Shown in pieces: positions 54,315-64,000 of a DNA stretch of 64,000 bases. Numbering within the stretch: position 1 is the first letter of the stretch; each line of letters opens with the position of its first letter. The position numbers were made by a program, and so were the translations under genes. Origin of the DNA: Rubellimicrobium sp. (GTDB lineage Bacteria; Pseudomonadota; Alphaproteobacteria; Rhodobacterales; Rhodobacteraceae); the NCBI GenBank assembly GCA_019454835.1, contig JACFNP010000012.1, forward strand, positions 1 through 64,000, in the 5' to 3' direction. The notes under the pieces are model-generated. The model saw only the letters and a program-made list of their open reading frames with translations, had not been told where the DNA came from and searched no databases.

Positions 54315-55802
54315 TCAGGGCGGCGGCGCGCGCGGCACGGCGATGCGCACCGCGTTGCGCCCCGCCCCCTTGGCCGCGTAGAGGGCGGAATCCGCCTCGC
54401 GCAGAAGCTGGCCGGTCGCCAGCCCGTTCGCGGGAAAGGACGCCACCCCGCATGAAACCGTCACCCTGGGCAGCGTTTCGCGCAGGTAGGTGACGCGCAG
54501 GCCTGCAATGCCGTCGCGTATCCGTTCGGCCAGCGCCTGCACCTGGTCGGCACCGGCATCGGGCGCCAGAACGACGAATTCCTCGCCGCCGTAGCGGCAG
54601 GGGATTTCACCGCTGCCCAGCGCGTCGGACAGCCAGGTGCCGATGGCGCGCAGGGCGGCGTCGCCCGCGTCATGGCCGTGATTGTCGTTGAAGGTCTTGA
54701 AGTGGTCGACATCAAGGGAAACAAGGCCGAAATCCGTTCCCCGACGCCCCGAGACCGACACCTGCCGCCGCAGCGCGTCAAGGAAATAGCGCCGGTTGTA
54801 GAGGCCGGTCAGCGGATCGCGAATCGACTGGTCGCGCAATTCGTCGCGCAGTTTCGCATTGGCGATGGCCATGGAAATCTGTTCGCCGCAACGCATCGCA
54901 AATTCCTCCAGCGCGTCGATGCCGTGGTCGGAATCGGGGTCGAAGCGGATATGCAGAAGGCCCACGGTGTCGCCATGGGCGACGATGGGCACGCAGATAT
55001 ATTCACGCAGCCGGCTGGTATGTCCGTGGGCGGTCACATGATCGCAGGGCAGGCACAGGCCGCCGTCGCGGTGCTGGTAGCTGTGCCCGCGGCGCAAGGC
55101 CCAGCAGGAATCGGCGGCGATGGTCGGGTGCAGATGCGCGGTGTTCCATTTCACCTGACCGTCAAGCGCATCGCGGGAATTGGAGTAGATGTAGAGTTCG
55201 CCCTTCGCGCCCGGCAGCAACAGCGGCATGAAGCGTTCGACCACCATGTAGAGTTCGTCGAGCGACTTGCAGCTTTGCAGCCATTCGTTCAGCTCGGCGA
55301 GACGCCGGGCCTCGGCCTGGCGGGTGCGTTCCTGCGCGAGGATGTCGCGGGTGCGGCGTTCGGCGTCCTCGGCGGCGAGCTTGGCGCGGGCGAGGTCCGC
55401 CTGCGCGCGGCGCGCATCGGTCACGTCGGTCAGCGTGACCACGGTGCCGCCGTCGCGCATCGGGCGACCCGTCGTCAGCACCACGCGCCCCGAGGGCAGC
55501 GTGCGGTCGAAGGCATAGGGCTGCGCCGATGCGGTCATCCGCTCGATCTGGTCAAGGTTGTCCTGCGTGATGTCGCCACGGGCCAGCGTCCGGGCACGGA
55601 AATCGGCCCGCGTCGTCGTGTGCGACAGGAAGGTGCCGTCGATTTCGAGCATCGACCAGACCCGCGCGTTGAACAGCAGGCAGCGGCCATCGTCCGACCA
55701 GGCGATGACGCCCTGTTCCATCACGTCGATCACCTGCCGCGCGAGCGCCGCCGGATCATCGGCGGCGGCGTCGGCAGGGCGTGCGTCAAGCGCCGTGTCC
55801 AC
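54315..55802 (-). CDS. Diguanylate cyclase with PAS and GAF sensor domains
   Basis: The 495-aa protein has an N-terminal PAS-like domain (VIDVMEQGVIAWSDDGRCLL), a short coiled coil (LAAEDAERRTRDILAQERTR), a GAF domain (SLDELYMVVERFMPLLLPGA; DHVTAHG and LCLPC provide Cys/His) and a GGDEF domain with the active-site loop RYGGEEFVVLAPD, so it should make c-di-GMP. I see no RxxD inhibitory site five residues before that loop, which reads GEIPCRYGG. The GAF domain contains a C-x2-C-x10-like cluster that could sense metal or redox state. It is not next to its targets. Confidence 0.92.
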   Translation of the reverse strand: MDTALDARPADAAADDPAALARQVIDVMEQGVIAWSDDGRCLLFNARVWSMLEIDGTFLSHTTTRADFRARTLARGDITQDNLDQIERMTASAQPYAFDRTLPSGRVVLTTGRPMRDGGTVVTLTDVTDARRAQADLARAKLAAEDAERRTRDILAQERTRQAEARRLAELNEWLQSCKSLDELYMVVERFMPLLLPGAKGELYIYSNSRDALDGQVKWNTAHLHPTIAADSCWALRRGHSYQHRDGGLCLPCDHVTAHGHTSRLREYICVPIVAHGDTVGLLHIRFDPDSDHGIDALEEFAMRCGEQISMAIANAKLRDELRDQSIRDPLTGLYNRRYFLDALRRQVSVSGRRGTDFGLVSLDVDHFKTFNDNHGHDAGDAALRAIGTWLSDALGSGEIPCRYGGEEFVVLAPDAGADQVQALAERIRDGIAGLRVTYLRETLPRVTVSCGVASFPANGLATGQLLREADSALYAAKGAGRNAVRIAVPRAPPP

Positions 55803-55860
55803 CCCCGCTTCCTGCGGATCGGTGCTAGCGGCAAGAGCTTAACGAAACGTGAATACCGCC

Positions 55861-57747
55861 TCAGAACAGCGGCGTGCCCTCGCGCATCGCCCTGGCGAAG
55901 GCGCCGTAGCCGCCCTGGGCCAGCCATTCGCGTTCCTCGTCGGTATCCTCGCGCCCGAGCGCGACGTTGCGGTTGGGGAACCGCCCGAAGCGCTGGATCA
56001 CCGCCTGATGGGCGCGGGCATGGACAAGGTGCTCGTCGCTGGGCAGCCGGTCGTCGATCAGTTGCACGGCGCGGGCCTGGTCGGACTCGTCCTCGGAATG
56101 CTCGAAGGGCAGATAGAAGAACTGGCGCGCGGGCGGCTCGATCTCGAGGTCGAAGCCCTTCGCCACCGCCTCCTTCGCCGCCGCCAGCGCCAGCGGGTCG
56201 GTGGCGAAGCTGTCGCCATGGCCACGGAACATGTTGCGCGGCAACTGGTCGGTCAGGACCAGATAGGCCAGCGTCCCGCGCGCGTCCGCCAGCCAGTCGC
56301 GGAAGGCGCCGTCGCGCGCCTCGGCCCAGGCTGCGGCGAAATGCGCGCGGCACCTTGCGTCGATCTCGTCGCCGCCCTGATACCAGCCAGCCTCGCCGAT
56401 CTCGTCGAGCCAGAAATGCAGCACCCTGTCGGGCGTCATCGCCGCGTCATCCATGATCGTCTCCCTTTCATCTCCGGCAGCGGCTGTCGCGTCCTCGTCG
56501 GCGTCAAGCGCCGCATCCGCTGCCGCTTCCTGCGCCGCGCCGGCCGCCAGCGCGGTCGCCTCGGCGGTCATCGGCGCAAAGGCGCCGCGTTCGCCCACCA
56601 TCTCGCGGTCGGGCGCCGCCTTGTGGCGCCACAGCGCAAAGGCCGCGACGCCGCCGAGCAGCAGCACCAGCACCGCCCAGAAGCCGCGCGGGCCGACGCC
56701 GTCCATGGCCCAGCCGATGGCGAACGGCCCCATGATCGACCCCAGCCCGCTGACGAACTGAAAGCCCCCGGCGGCGGCGGCCATGTCGCTGCGGTCGAGA
56801 TAGTCGTTCGCATGGGCGCTGAGCAGCGGATAGAGCGCATTGGCCGTGGCGCCGACCATCGCCGCCGCGAGGCAGGCGATCCAGAACGACCCCGAGGCCA
56901 GCGTGCCGATCGCCGCCCCCGCCGCCCCGGCGCCCGACAGGATGACCACCAGGATGCGCCGGTCCATCTGGTCCGACAGCCAGCCGATGGGATATTGCAC
57001 GAGGAACGGCACCGCATAGGCCACCGCGATCAGGATCGAGATCTGCGGCACGCTCAGCCCGACCCGCGTGCCGTAGATCGCCACCATGCCCATGAAGGCG
57101 GAAAAGACCGCGCCCACGAAGAACATGCCGGTCACCGCCAGCGGCGATGCCGCGACCAGGCGCTTCAGCGGCAGCGGCTTGGTCTCGCCGTAGGCGGGCG
57201 TATGGCTGGTGACCGACAGCAGGATCGGCGCAAAGGACATCGACACCAGCACCGAGGGGATGATGAAGACGATGAACCCCTGCACGTCGGCGCTGGCCAG
57301 CAGATATTGCGCCAGCACGATCCCGGCCATCTGCGCCATCATGTAGAGCGACAGCGCCTTGCCGCGGTTCTGGTTGCTGGCCAGGTCGTTCAGCCAGCTT
57401 TCGGCGGTGATGTAGACGCCACAGAAGCAGAACCCGACCACGATCCGCATCCCGATCCATGCCCAGGGGGCGGTGATGGTCGGATACAGGACGAGGATCG
57501 CCGAGATCAGCGACCCCAGTGCCGAGAACACCCGCACATGCCCGACCCGGCGCAACAGCGCGGGCGCCCCGCGCGAGGCGAACAGGAAGCCGACGTAATA
57601 GGCCGACATGACCATCGAGATGTCGAGCGTGCTGAATCCGGCGGCTTCACCGCGCAGGCCGAGCAGCGGCCCCTGCACGCCGTTGCCGATCATCAGCATG
57701 AAGACGCCCAGAAGCAGCGCCCATGAACTCTGCAAGACCCCGATCAT
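55861..57747 (-). CDS. MFS transporter fused to a DUF924 domain
   Basis: The 628-aa frame combines two unrelated proteins. Residues 1 to about 390 are a 12-TM major facilitator of the YcaD type (PLLGLRGEAAGFSTLDISM; GFCFCGVYITAESWLND; YPIGWLSDQMDRR). After an Ala/Asp/Glu-rich linker, residues from about 432 are a DUF924 domain (RVLHFWLDEIGEAGWYQGG; YLVLTDQLPRNMFRG; FFYLPFEHSED). At the junction AAAGGGAG is followed six bases later by an in-frame ATG (56454), so DUF924 may also be made separately. No stop separates the halves. Confidence 0.88.
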   Translation of the reverse strand: MIGVLQSSWALLLGVFMLMIGNGVQGPLLGLRGEAAGFSTLDISMVMSAYYVGFLFASRGAPALLRRVGHVRVFSALGSLISAILVLYPTITAPWAWIGMRIVVGFCFCGVYITAESWLNDLASNQNRGKALSLYMMAQMAGIVLAQYLLASADVQGFIVFIIPSVLVSMSFAPILLSVTSHTPAYGETKPLPLKRLVAASPLAVTGMFFVGAVFSAFMGMVAIYGTRVGLSVPQISILIAVAYAVPFLVQYPIGWLSDQMDRRILVVILSGAGAAGAAIGTLASGSFWIACLAAAMVGATANALYPLLSAHANDYLDRSDMAAAAGGFQFVSGLGSIMGPFAIGWAMDGVGPRGFWAVLVLLLGGVAAFALWRHKAAPDREMVGERGAFAPMTAEATALAAGAAQEAAADAALDADEDATAAAGDERETIMDDAAMTPDRVLHFWLDEIGEAGWYQGGDEIDARCRAHFAAAWAEARDGAFRDWLADARGTLAYLVLTDQLPRNMFRGHGDSFATDPLALAAAKEAVAKGFDLEIEPPARQFFYLPFEHSEDESDQARAVQLIDDRLPSDEHLVHARAHQAVIQRFGRFPNRNVALGREDTDEEREWLAQGGYGAFARAMREGTPLF

Positions 57748-57837
57748 CCGCGCCCTCTCGTGCCGTCGGGACGTTCTAGCAGCGCAAGCGCCGGGGGGAT
57801 AGCCGATTGCGAACCGCCATGGCGCGTTCGCGCCGTT

Positions 57838-58305
57838 TCACCGGGCCGTCGCGCCGCCGGTTCCGCCGTAGATCGCGCGGGCGCGGGTCTCGAAGGCGCG
57901 CACGATGCGCTGCATGGCGTCGTAGAAGAAGAACCCCGCCGCGCCCTGCAACAGGCGGTTGCGGAACTCGAAATCGACGTGGAAGGCGATCTCGCAGCCG
58001 TGGTCCGTATCGCTGAACGCCCAGTTTGAGCGCATGTGGTGGAACGGGCCGTCGAGATATTCGATGTCGATGCGCAGCGGGTCCTCGCGCAGCTCGACCC
58101 GGCTGCCGAAGCGTTCGCGGAACACCTTGAACGACACCACGAGGTCGGCCAGCATCAGCCGATGATCGCCCTCGTCCGTCACGGAACGGATGCGCGCGGC
58201 GGCGACCCAGGGCAGGAACGTCGGATAGGCCGCGACATCGGCGACAAGGTCGAACATCTGCCGCGCCGTCCAGGGCAGCGCGCGGGTCTCGGAATGCTGG
58301 GGCAT
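57838..58305 (-). CDS. RatA/Coq10-type SRPBCC family protein
   Basis: The 155-aa START-like protein matches the bacterial RatA/Coq10 family: LVADVAAYPTFLPWVAAARI, DLVVSFKVFRERFGSRVEL and FEFRNRLLQGAAGFFFYDAM. Coq10 homologues bind ubiquinone and help its use in respiration; the RatA toxin label from E. coli is less likely here. The start at 58305 (MPQHSETRALPW) matches relatives; upstream the frame is open but non-conserved. Divergent from radA with 95 bp between. Confidence 0.9.
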   Translation of the reverse strand: MPQHSETRALPWTARQMFDLVADVAAYPTFLPWVAAARIRSVTDEGDHRLMLADLVVSFKVFRERFGSRVELREDPLRIDIEYLDGPFHHMRSNWAFSDTDHGCEIAFHVDFEFRNRLLQGAAGFFFYDAMQRIVRAFETRARAIYGGTGGATAR

Positions 58306-58400
58306 GAGTGGCCTTCCGTTGCGCGCGCCCCCTGTCGCCCCTGCGCCGGGTGATTGCAAGGGGCGGTTGCGCGAGGGCATCGGGCATTGCACAAGGCGGC

Positions 58401-59789
<1,389 letters not shown>

Positions 59790-59795
59790 GGGCAG

Positions 59796-60383
59796 ATGCA
59801 GGGTTTCACACTCATCGACGCGGTGGTGGGCGTCATCATCGTGCTCTCGGCGCTGCTGGCCTATTCGCGCGGCTTCGTGCGCGAGGTGCTGGCCATCGCG
59901 GGCTGGGTCGCGGCGGCCGTGGTGGCCTTCATCTTCGCGGCGCAGGCGCAGCCGCTGGTGCGGCAGGTGCCGGTGGTCGGCGACTTCATCGGCGATTCCT
60001 GCGAACTGTCCATCGTCGCGGCCTTTGCGGCGATCTTCGCCGTGGTGCTGGTGCTGGTGTCGATCTTCACGCCGCTGTTCTCGTCGGTCGTGCAGCGCTC
60101 GACGCTGGGCGCGGTCGATCAGGGCCTGGGCTTCCTGTTCGGCGCCCTGCGCGGGGTGATTCTGGTCGCCATCGCCTTCTTCATCTACCAGACCGTGCTG
60201 TCGGCCCAGAACATCGCCATGATCGAGGACAGCCGCGCCGCCGCCGTCTTTTCCCGCATGACCGAGCGGATCGAGGGCCAGGACCCCGAGCGCGCCCTTG
60301 GCTGGGTGACGCAGCAGTATCAGCGCCTGATGTCGAGCTGCGACGCCCCCGCCACGCCGGTCGCGCCTGCGGTGCCCGACTGA
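59796..60383 (+). CDS. CvpA-family membrane protein
   Basis: The 195-aa product begins MQGFTLIDAVVGVIIVLSAL and has four hydrophobic segments typical of CvpA (VREVLAIAGWVAAAVVAFIF; VDQGLGFLFGALRGVILVAI). CvpA was first linked to colicin V production; its general role is unresolved but it is often associated with envelope stress or purF. The Ala/Pro-rich C terminus is disordered. purF follows after a pair of repeats, the same order as in many bacteria. Confidence 0.9.
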   Translation: MQGFTLIDAVVGVIIVLSALLAYSRGFVREVLAIAGWVAAAVVAFIFAAQAQPLVRQVPVVGDFIGDSCELSIVAAFAAIFAVVLVLVSIFTPLFSSVVQRSTLGAVDQGLGFLFGALRGVILVAIAFFIYQTVLSAQNIAMIEDSRAAAVFSRMTERIEGQDPERALGWVTQQYQRLMSSCDAPATPVAPAVPD

Positions 60384-60394
60384 GGCCGTTTCAA

Positions 60395-60484
60395 CCCGTC
60401 ATTACGAACGCAGTGAAGCAACCCCGACCGCTTGCTCAACAGCTTCGGGTTGCTTCGTCGCCTGCGGCTCCTCGCAATGACGGG
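60395..60484 (-). repeat. Family-A palindromic repeat, copy A18
   Basis: Minus orientation, first of the direct pair between cvpA and purF (7-bp gap), variant left arm (GTCATTACGAACGCAGTGAAGC). Confidence 0.88.
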
Positions 60485-60491
60485 GGGTGAT

Positions 60492-60582
60492 CGTCATTGC
60501 GAACGAAGTGAAGCAACCCATTCCGGGCGCAGCACCCGGCCCTGTGGATTGCCACGTCGCCTGCGGCTCCTCGCAATGACGG
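60492..60582 (-). repeat. Family-A palindromic repeat, copy A19
   Basis: Minus orientation, second of the pair, of the variant subtype (GCGAACGAAGTGAAGCAACC ... GGATTGCCACGTCGCC). About 100 bp before the purF start. Confidence 0.88.
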
Positions 60583-60683
60583 CACCCCTCGCAATGCCGG
60601 TGTCGCTGCCGATTGGCGGGTGACAGCGCTGCGGCGCGGCGTTATGAGGCGCGCATCCTGACCAGCACGGAAAGGCGCCGCCA

Positions 60684-62144
60684 ATGCGCCCCCTTCTGCC
60701 CTTCGACGGCGACACCCTGCATGAAGAATGCGGGGTTTTCGGCATCATCGGCGCGGCGGATGCCGCCCAGTTCGTGGCCCTTGGCCTGCACGCGCTGCAG
60801 CATCGCGGCCAGGAGGCGGGCGGCATCCTCACCCATGCGCCCGCGACCGGCTTTCATGCGGCGCGCCGCATGGGCTATGTGCGCGACAACTTCACCTCGC
60901 GCGAGGTCATCGATTCGCTGCCCGGCCCGATCGGGATCGGCCATGTCCGCTACGCGACCTCGGGCCGCAAGGGCCAGACCGAGCTGCGCGACGTGCAGCC
61001 GTTCTTCGGCGAACTGGCGCTTGGCGGGGTGGCGATCTCGCACAACGGCAACCTCACCAATGCCGAGGCGCTGCGGCGCGAGCTGATCGAGCGCGGCTCG
61101 ATCTTCCAGTCGGGGTCCGACTCGGAATGCATCATCCACCTGATGGCGCGCTCGATGGGCCGTTCGATCCCCGACCGCTTCGAGGACGCGCTGCGCAAAT
61201 GCGAGGGCGCCTTCTCGGTCGTCGCCATGACGAAGGACGAACTGATCGGCTGCCGCGACGCGCTGGGGGTGCGGCCGCTGGTGCTGGGGCGGCTGGGTGA
61301 AGGCTGGGTGCTGGCGTCGGAAACCTGCGCGCTCGACATTATCGGCGCGCGCTTCCTGCGCGAGGTGGCGCCCGGCGAGATGGTCGTCATCACCGAGGCG
61401 CGCGGGCTGGAGAGCCATTTCCCATTCCGCCCGCAGAACCCGCGCTTCTGCATCTTCGAGCATGTCTATTTCAGCCGCCCCGATTCGATCATCGGCGGCC
61501 GCTCGGTCTACGAGGCGCGGCGCCAGATCGGCGTGGAACTGGCGCGCGAAACGCCGGTCGAGGCCGATCTGGTCTGTTCGGTCCCCGATTCCGGCACGCC
61601 CGCCGCCATCGGCTATGCGCAGGAATCAGGCATCCCCTTCGGCATGGGGATCATCCGCAACCAGTATGTCGGGCGCACCTTCATCGAGCCGACCGACCAG
61701 ATCCGCAACATGGGCGTGCGGCTGAAGCTGAACGTGAACCGGGCGCTGATCGCCGGGAAGCGGGTGGTGCTGGTCGACGATTCGGTCGTGCGCGGCACCA
61801 CAAGCCGCAAGATCGCCCAGATGGTGCGCGACGCGGGCGCCGCCGAGGTGCATTTCCGCATCGCCTCGCCGCCGACCTCGTGGCCCTGCTTCTACGGCGT
61901 CGATACCCCCGAACGCGGCAAGCTGCTTGCCGCCCACATGAGCGAGGAAGAGATGCGCGCCCATCTGCGCGTCGACAGCCTGCGCTTCGTGTCGCTGGAC
62001 GGCCTCTATCGCGCCGTGGGCGAAAAGGACGGCCGCAACGACGCCGCGCCGCAATATTGCGACGCCTGCTTCTCGGGCGACTACCCGGTGGCACCCTCGG
62101 ACATGATCGCCGAGGGATTCCGCATGAAGGACGCGGCGGAATAG
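60684..62144 (+). CDS. purF: Amidophosphoribosyltransferase
   Basis: PurF makes phosphoribosylamine, the first committed step of purine synthesis. The 486-aa product has a short propeptide ending before Cys in EECGVFGI (the N-terminal nucleophile), the PRPP motif VVLVDDSVVRGTTSRKI and the ammonia-channel loop. The cysteines of a [4Fe-4S] cluster are present (CIFEHVYF, WPCFYG and CDACFSGDYPV), so it is the Bacillus-type enzyme. Followed by a family-A repeat. Confidence 0.97.
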   Translation: MRPLLPFDGDTLHEECGVFGIIGAADAAQFVALGLHALQHRGQEAGGILTHAPATGFHAARRMGYVRDNFTSREVIDSLPGPIGIGHVRYATSGRKGQTELRDVQPFFGELALGGVAISHNGNLTNAEALRRELIERGSIFQSGSDSECIIHLMARSMGRSIPDRFEDALRKCEGAFSVVAMTKDELIGCRDALGVRPLVLGRLGEGWVLASETCALDIIGARFLREVAPGEMVVITEARGLESHFPFRPQNPRFCIFEHVYFSRPDSIIGGRSVYEARRQIGVELARETPVEADLVCSVPDSGTPAAIGYAQESGIPFGMGIIRNQYVGRTFIEPTDQIRNMGVRLKLNVNRALIAGKRVVLVDDSVVRGTTSRKIAQMVRDAGAAEVHFRIASPPTSWPCFYGVDTPERGKLLAAHMSEEEMRAHLRVDSLRFVSLDGLYRAVGEKDGRNDAAPQYCDACFSGDYPVAPSDMIAEGFRMKDAAE

Positions 62145-62153
62145 CGGCATCTT

Positions 62154-62243
62154 CCGTCATTGCGAGGAGCCGCAGGCGACGAAGCAACCCCGATGTTGTG
62201 TGGGAGCGGTCGGGGTTGCTTCGGCTGCGTCTCGCAATGACGG
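62154..62243 (+). repeat. Family-A palindromic repeat, copy A20
   Basis: Plus orientation, single copy 10 bp after the purF stop. Closing arm has CGTCTCGCAATGACGG. Confidence 0.9.
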
Positions 62244-62428
62244 CAGCCTTTGCCCCCCGGACCCCGCGCTTGCATCACGGGGCAAAGCAGACGAATAGGG
62301 CGCGACCCTCGGGCGGGCCTTGTTCGATCCGTTTGCACGGCTCCGCCCCGACCTGTTGAATCGTCGCACCGTCGCTGGCGCCGGATCGCCCATCCGGCTG
62401 CGACATGCGCCCGGCCACGGAGAGCGCC

Positions 62429-63067
62429 ATGCCCACCGCCCTTGTCACCGGCGCCACGCGCGGGCTCGGCTTTGCCGTGGCGCGCGCGCTTGCACCCACG
62501 CACCATGTCGTGGCCGTGGGCCGGACCACCGGCGCGCTCGAGGAACTCGACGACGCCATCCGCGCGGCTGGCGGTCAGGCGACGCTCGCGCCCATGGACA
62601 TCACCATCGCCGAGGCGATGCAGCAGCTTTGCCGGGGGGTCTTCGAGCGCTTCGGCAGGCTTGACCTCTGGGTCCATGCGGCGATCCACAGCGGCCCGCT
62701 GGCGCCCGCGCCGCATCTGCAGGACAAGGATTTCGACCGCTGCCTTGCGGTGAACGTCAAGGCCACGCAGCGCCTGATCGGCTATGTCGCCCCGCTTCTG
62801 GGCCAGGACGGGCGTGCGGTGTTCTTCGACGACCCGCAGGCGGGCAGGCCCTTCTACGGCCATTACGGCGCCACCAAGGCCGCGCAGGTCGCGCTGGCGC
62901 AAAGCTGGGCCGCCGAGACCGCCCGCACCGGGCCGCGCGTCGCCATCCTTGCGCCGCAGCCGATGGCCACCGCCATGCGCGCGCGGTTCCACCCCGGCGA
63001 GGACCGCAGCCGTCTTGCCACCCCCGACTCCGAGGCCGCGCGGCTTTTGCCGGAAATCCTTAGCTGA
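62429..63067 (+). CDS. Short-chain dehydrogenase/reductase (SDR) family protein
   Basis: The 212-aa protein has the SDR cofactor motif VTGATRGLGFAVARA, the NNAG-type strand changed to HAAIHSG and the catalytic YxxxK in YGHYGATKAAQ. The usual catalytic Ser is replaced by Asp/Pro context (FFDDPQAGRPF), so activity is uncertain. The start at 62429 (MPTALVTGA) has a CGGAGA Shine-Dalgarno. Substrate unknown. It precedes surE on the same strand with a 59-bp gap. Confidence 0.85.
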   Translation: MPTALVTGATRGLGFAVARALAPTHHVVAVGRTTGALEELDDAIRAAGGQATLAPMDITIAEAMQQLCRGVFERFGRLDLWVHAAIHSGPLAPAPHLQDKDFDRCLAVNVKATQRLIGYVAPLLGQDGRAVFFDDPQAGRPFYGHYGATKAAQVALAQSWAAETARTGPRVAILAPQPMATAMRARFHPGEDRSRLATPDSEAARLLPEILS

Positions 63068-63126
63068 CACGCGGTTGCGGCAGCGCGGCCCTGCCGGTAT
63101 TCAGGTGACACCGCACGGAGGGGCTG

Positions 63127-63921
63127 ATGCGCATTCTGGTGACCAACGACGACGGCATCAACGCGCCGGGCCTTGCCGTGCTTGAAAGCATCGCCGCCGA
63201 CATCGCCGGACCCGGCGGCGAGGTCTGGGTCGTCGCCCCCGCCTTTGAACAATCCGGCGTCGGCCACGCGATCAGCTTCATCCATCCGACCATGATCACC
63301 GGATTCGGCCCGCGCCGCTTTGCCGCCGAGGGCAGCCCCGCCGATTGCGTCATGGCGGGCATCCATGACGTTGTGCCCGGCGGGCCGCCCGATCTGGTGC
63401 TTTCAGGCGTGAACCGGGGCAACAACGCGGGCGAGAACGTCGCCTATTCCGGCACGATCGGCGCCGCGATGGAGGCCGCGCTGCAGGGCGTCAACGCCAT
63501 CGCCCTGTCGCAGTTCTTCGGCCCCGAGAACCTTGCCACCGACGACCCGTTCGACGCGGCCCGCGCCCACGGCACCGACACGGTGCGGCGCATCCTCGAT
63601 CACGCCGACTGGGGTGCGGCGCCCTACAGTCTGTTCTACAACGTGAATTTCCCGCCGGTCCCCGCAAGGGACGTGCGCGGCACCCGCGTCACCCGCCAGG
63701 GTTTCCGCCGTCTCAGCCGCCACCGCGTCGAACATACCGTGTCACCCGCCGGGCGGCGGTTCCTCTGGGTCCACTCCGGGCCGCAGGACGAAATGACCGG
63801 CGAGGGCACCGACGTGCAGGCCTGCGTCGAGGGCTATGTCTCGATCACGCCGCTGACCGCCGACCTGACCTGCGACCACGCGGTCGCGCGGCTGCGCGCC
63901 GGGTTCGGGGACCGCTCTTGA
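63127..63921 (+). CDS. surE: 5'/3'-nucleotidase SurE
   Basis: SurE is a metal-dependent nucleotidase, linked to stationary-phase survival and to pcm. The 264-aa product has the signature [41 protein letters not shown] and the C-terminal [11 protein letters not shown]. Its stop overlaps the start of pcm (TTGA), the standard surE-pcm pair. Confidence 0.96.
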   Translation: MRILVTNDDGINAPGLAVLESIAADIAGPGGEVWVVAPAFEQSGVGHAISFIHPTMITGFGPRRFAAEGSPADCVMAGIHDVVPGGPPDLVLSGVNRGNNAGENVAYSGTIGAAMEAALQGVNAIALSQFFGPENLATDDPFDAARAHGTDTVRRILDHADWGAAPYSLFYNVNFPPVPARDVRGTRVTRQGFRRLSRHRVEHTVSPAGRRFLWVHSGPQDEMTGEGTDVQACVEGYVSITPLTADLTCDHAVARLRAGFGDRS

Positions 63922-64000
63922 CCGCCGCACCCGATCACCCCCCGGCCATGAGCGACGAGGCGCGGATGCGCTTTGTCTTCACGCTGCGGCAGGCGGGGGT
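63918..64000 (+). CDS. pcm: Protein-L-isoaspartate O-methyltransferase, 5' fragment
   Basis: The visible N terminus contains [17 protein letters not shown], typical of Pcm, which repairs isoaspartyl residues. Two starts are possible: TTG at 63918, overlapping the surE stop, or ATG at 63948. The gene continues beyond the window. Confidence 0.75.
   Translation, partial: MTAAPDHPPAMSDEARMRFVFTLRQAG

Overview
This is one contiguous piece of a very GC-rich alphaproteobacterial chromosome. Gene content and order point to the Rhodobacteraceae/Paracoccaceae: ftsZ-lpxC, clpP-clpX, accB-accC-aat, rpsB-tsf, an NDUFA12-type complex I subunit and a DUF2155 protein. No rRNA, tRNA or CRISPR array was seen. 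Most genes are housekeeping.

Layout. 1-11.1 kb: end of ftsZ, lpxC, a YihY membrane protein, clpP, clpX, an NDUFA12 protein, mlaD, DUF2155, then aat, accC and accB on the other strand, and a FliM/FliN-type protein. 11.2-17.9 kb: a complete 6.66 kb Microviridae (ssDNA phage) prophage with no integrase, bounded by two dif-like XerCD sites. 18-30 kb: tsf, rpsB, a PAS protein, class II DAHP synthase, a GlxA-type regulator, a five-gene branched-chain amino acid ABC transporter, a candidate sRNA and an IalB-family protein. 30-38 kb: a ketosynthase/ACP pair beside lpxD, an L,D-transpeptidase facing a DUF882 endopeptidase, a DsbA-family protein and an MFS transporter. 38-52 kb: mfd, hemB, a SYLF lipoprotein, a penicillin acylase homologue, dsbB and uvrA with an SOS box. 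52-64 kb: rhodanese, lpdA, a GGDEF protein, an MFS-DUF924 fusion, a RatA/Coq10 protein, radA, cvpA, purF, an SDR, surE and the start of pcm.

The main result is the prophage and its position. The right boundary is an intact dif-type site. The left boundary shares its XerC arm and central hexamer but has a different XerD arm, so excision would rebuild a canonical host dif. By hand count the FtsK-orienting octamer GGGNAGGG lies only on the + strand left of this point (10 of 10) and only on the - strand right of it (13 of 13). I therefore read this as the chromosome terminus, with the phage inserted in dif itself.

Phage genes all lie on the - strand in a tightly coupled order: TM microprotein, 66-aa ORF, pilot protein, gpJ-like peptide, major capsid, scaffold-position protein, 107-aa ORF, T7-lysozyme-like amidase and 57-aa ORF. 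After a hairpin comes a separately controlled HUH replication initiator preceded by a palindromic operator candidate, then another TM microprotein and a heavily folded non-coding region. A third TM microgene overlaps the pilot gene in another frame and distorts its codon use.

Two dispersed intergenic repeat families also stand out. Family A is a palindrome of about 90 bp with 20 copies, six of the pairs being tight direct pairs. Family B is about 105 bp with 4 copies, and in every copy an end supplies the stop codon of the adjoining gene.
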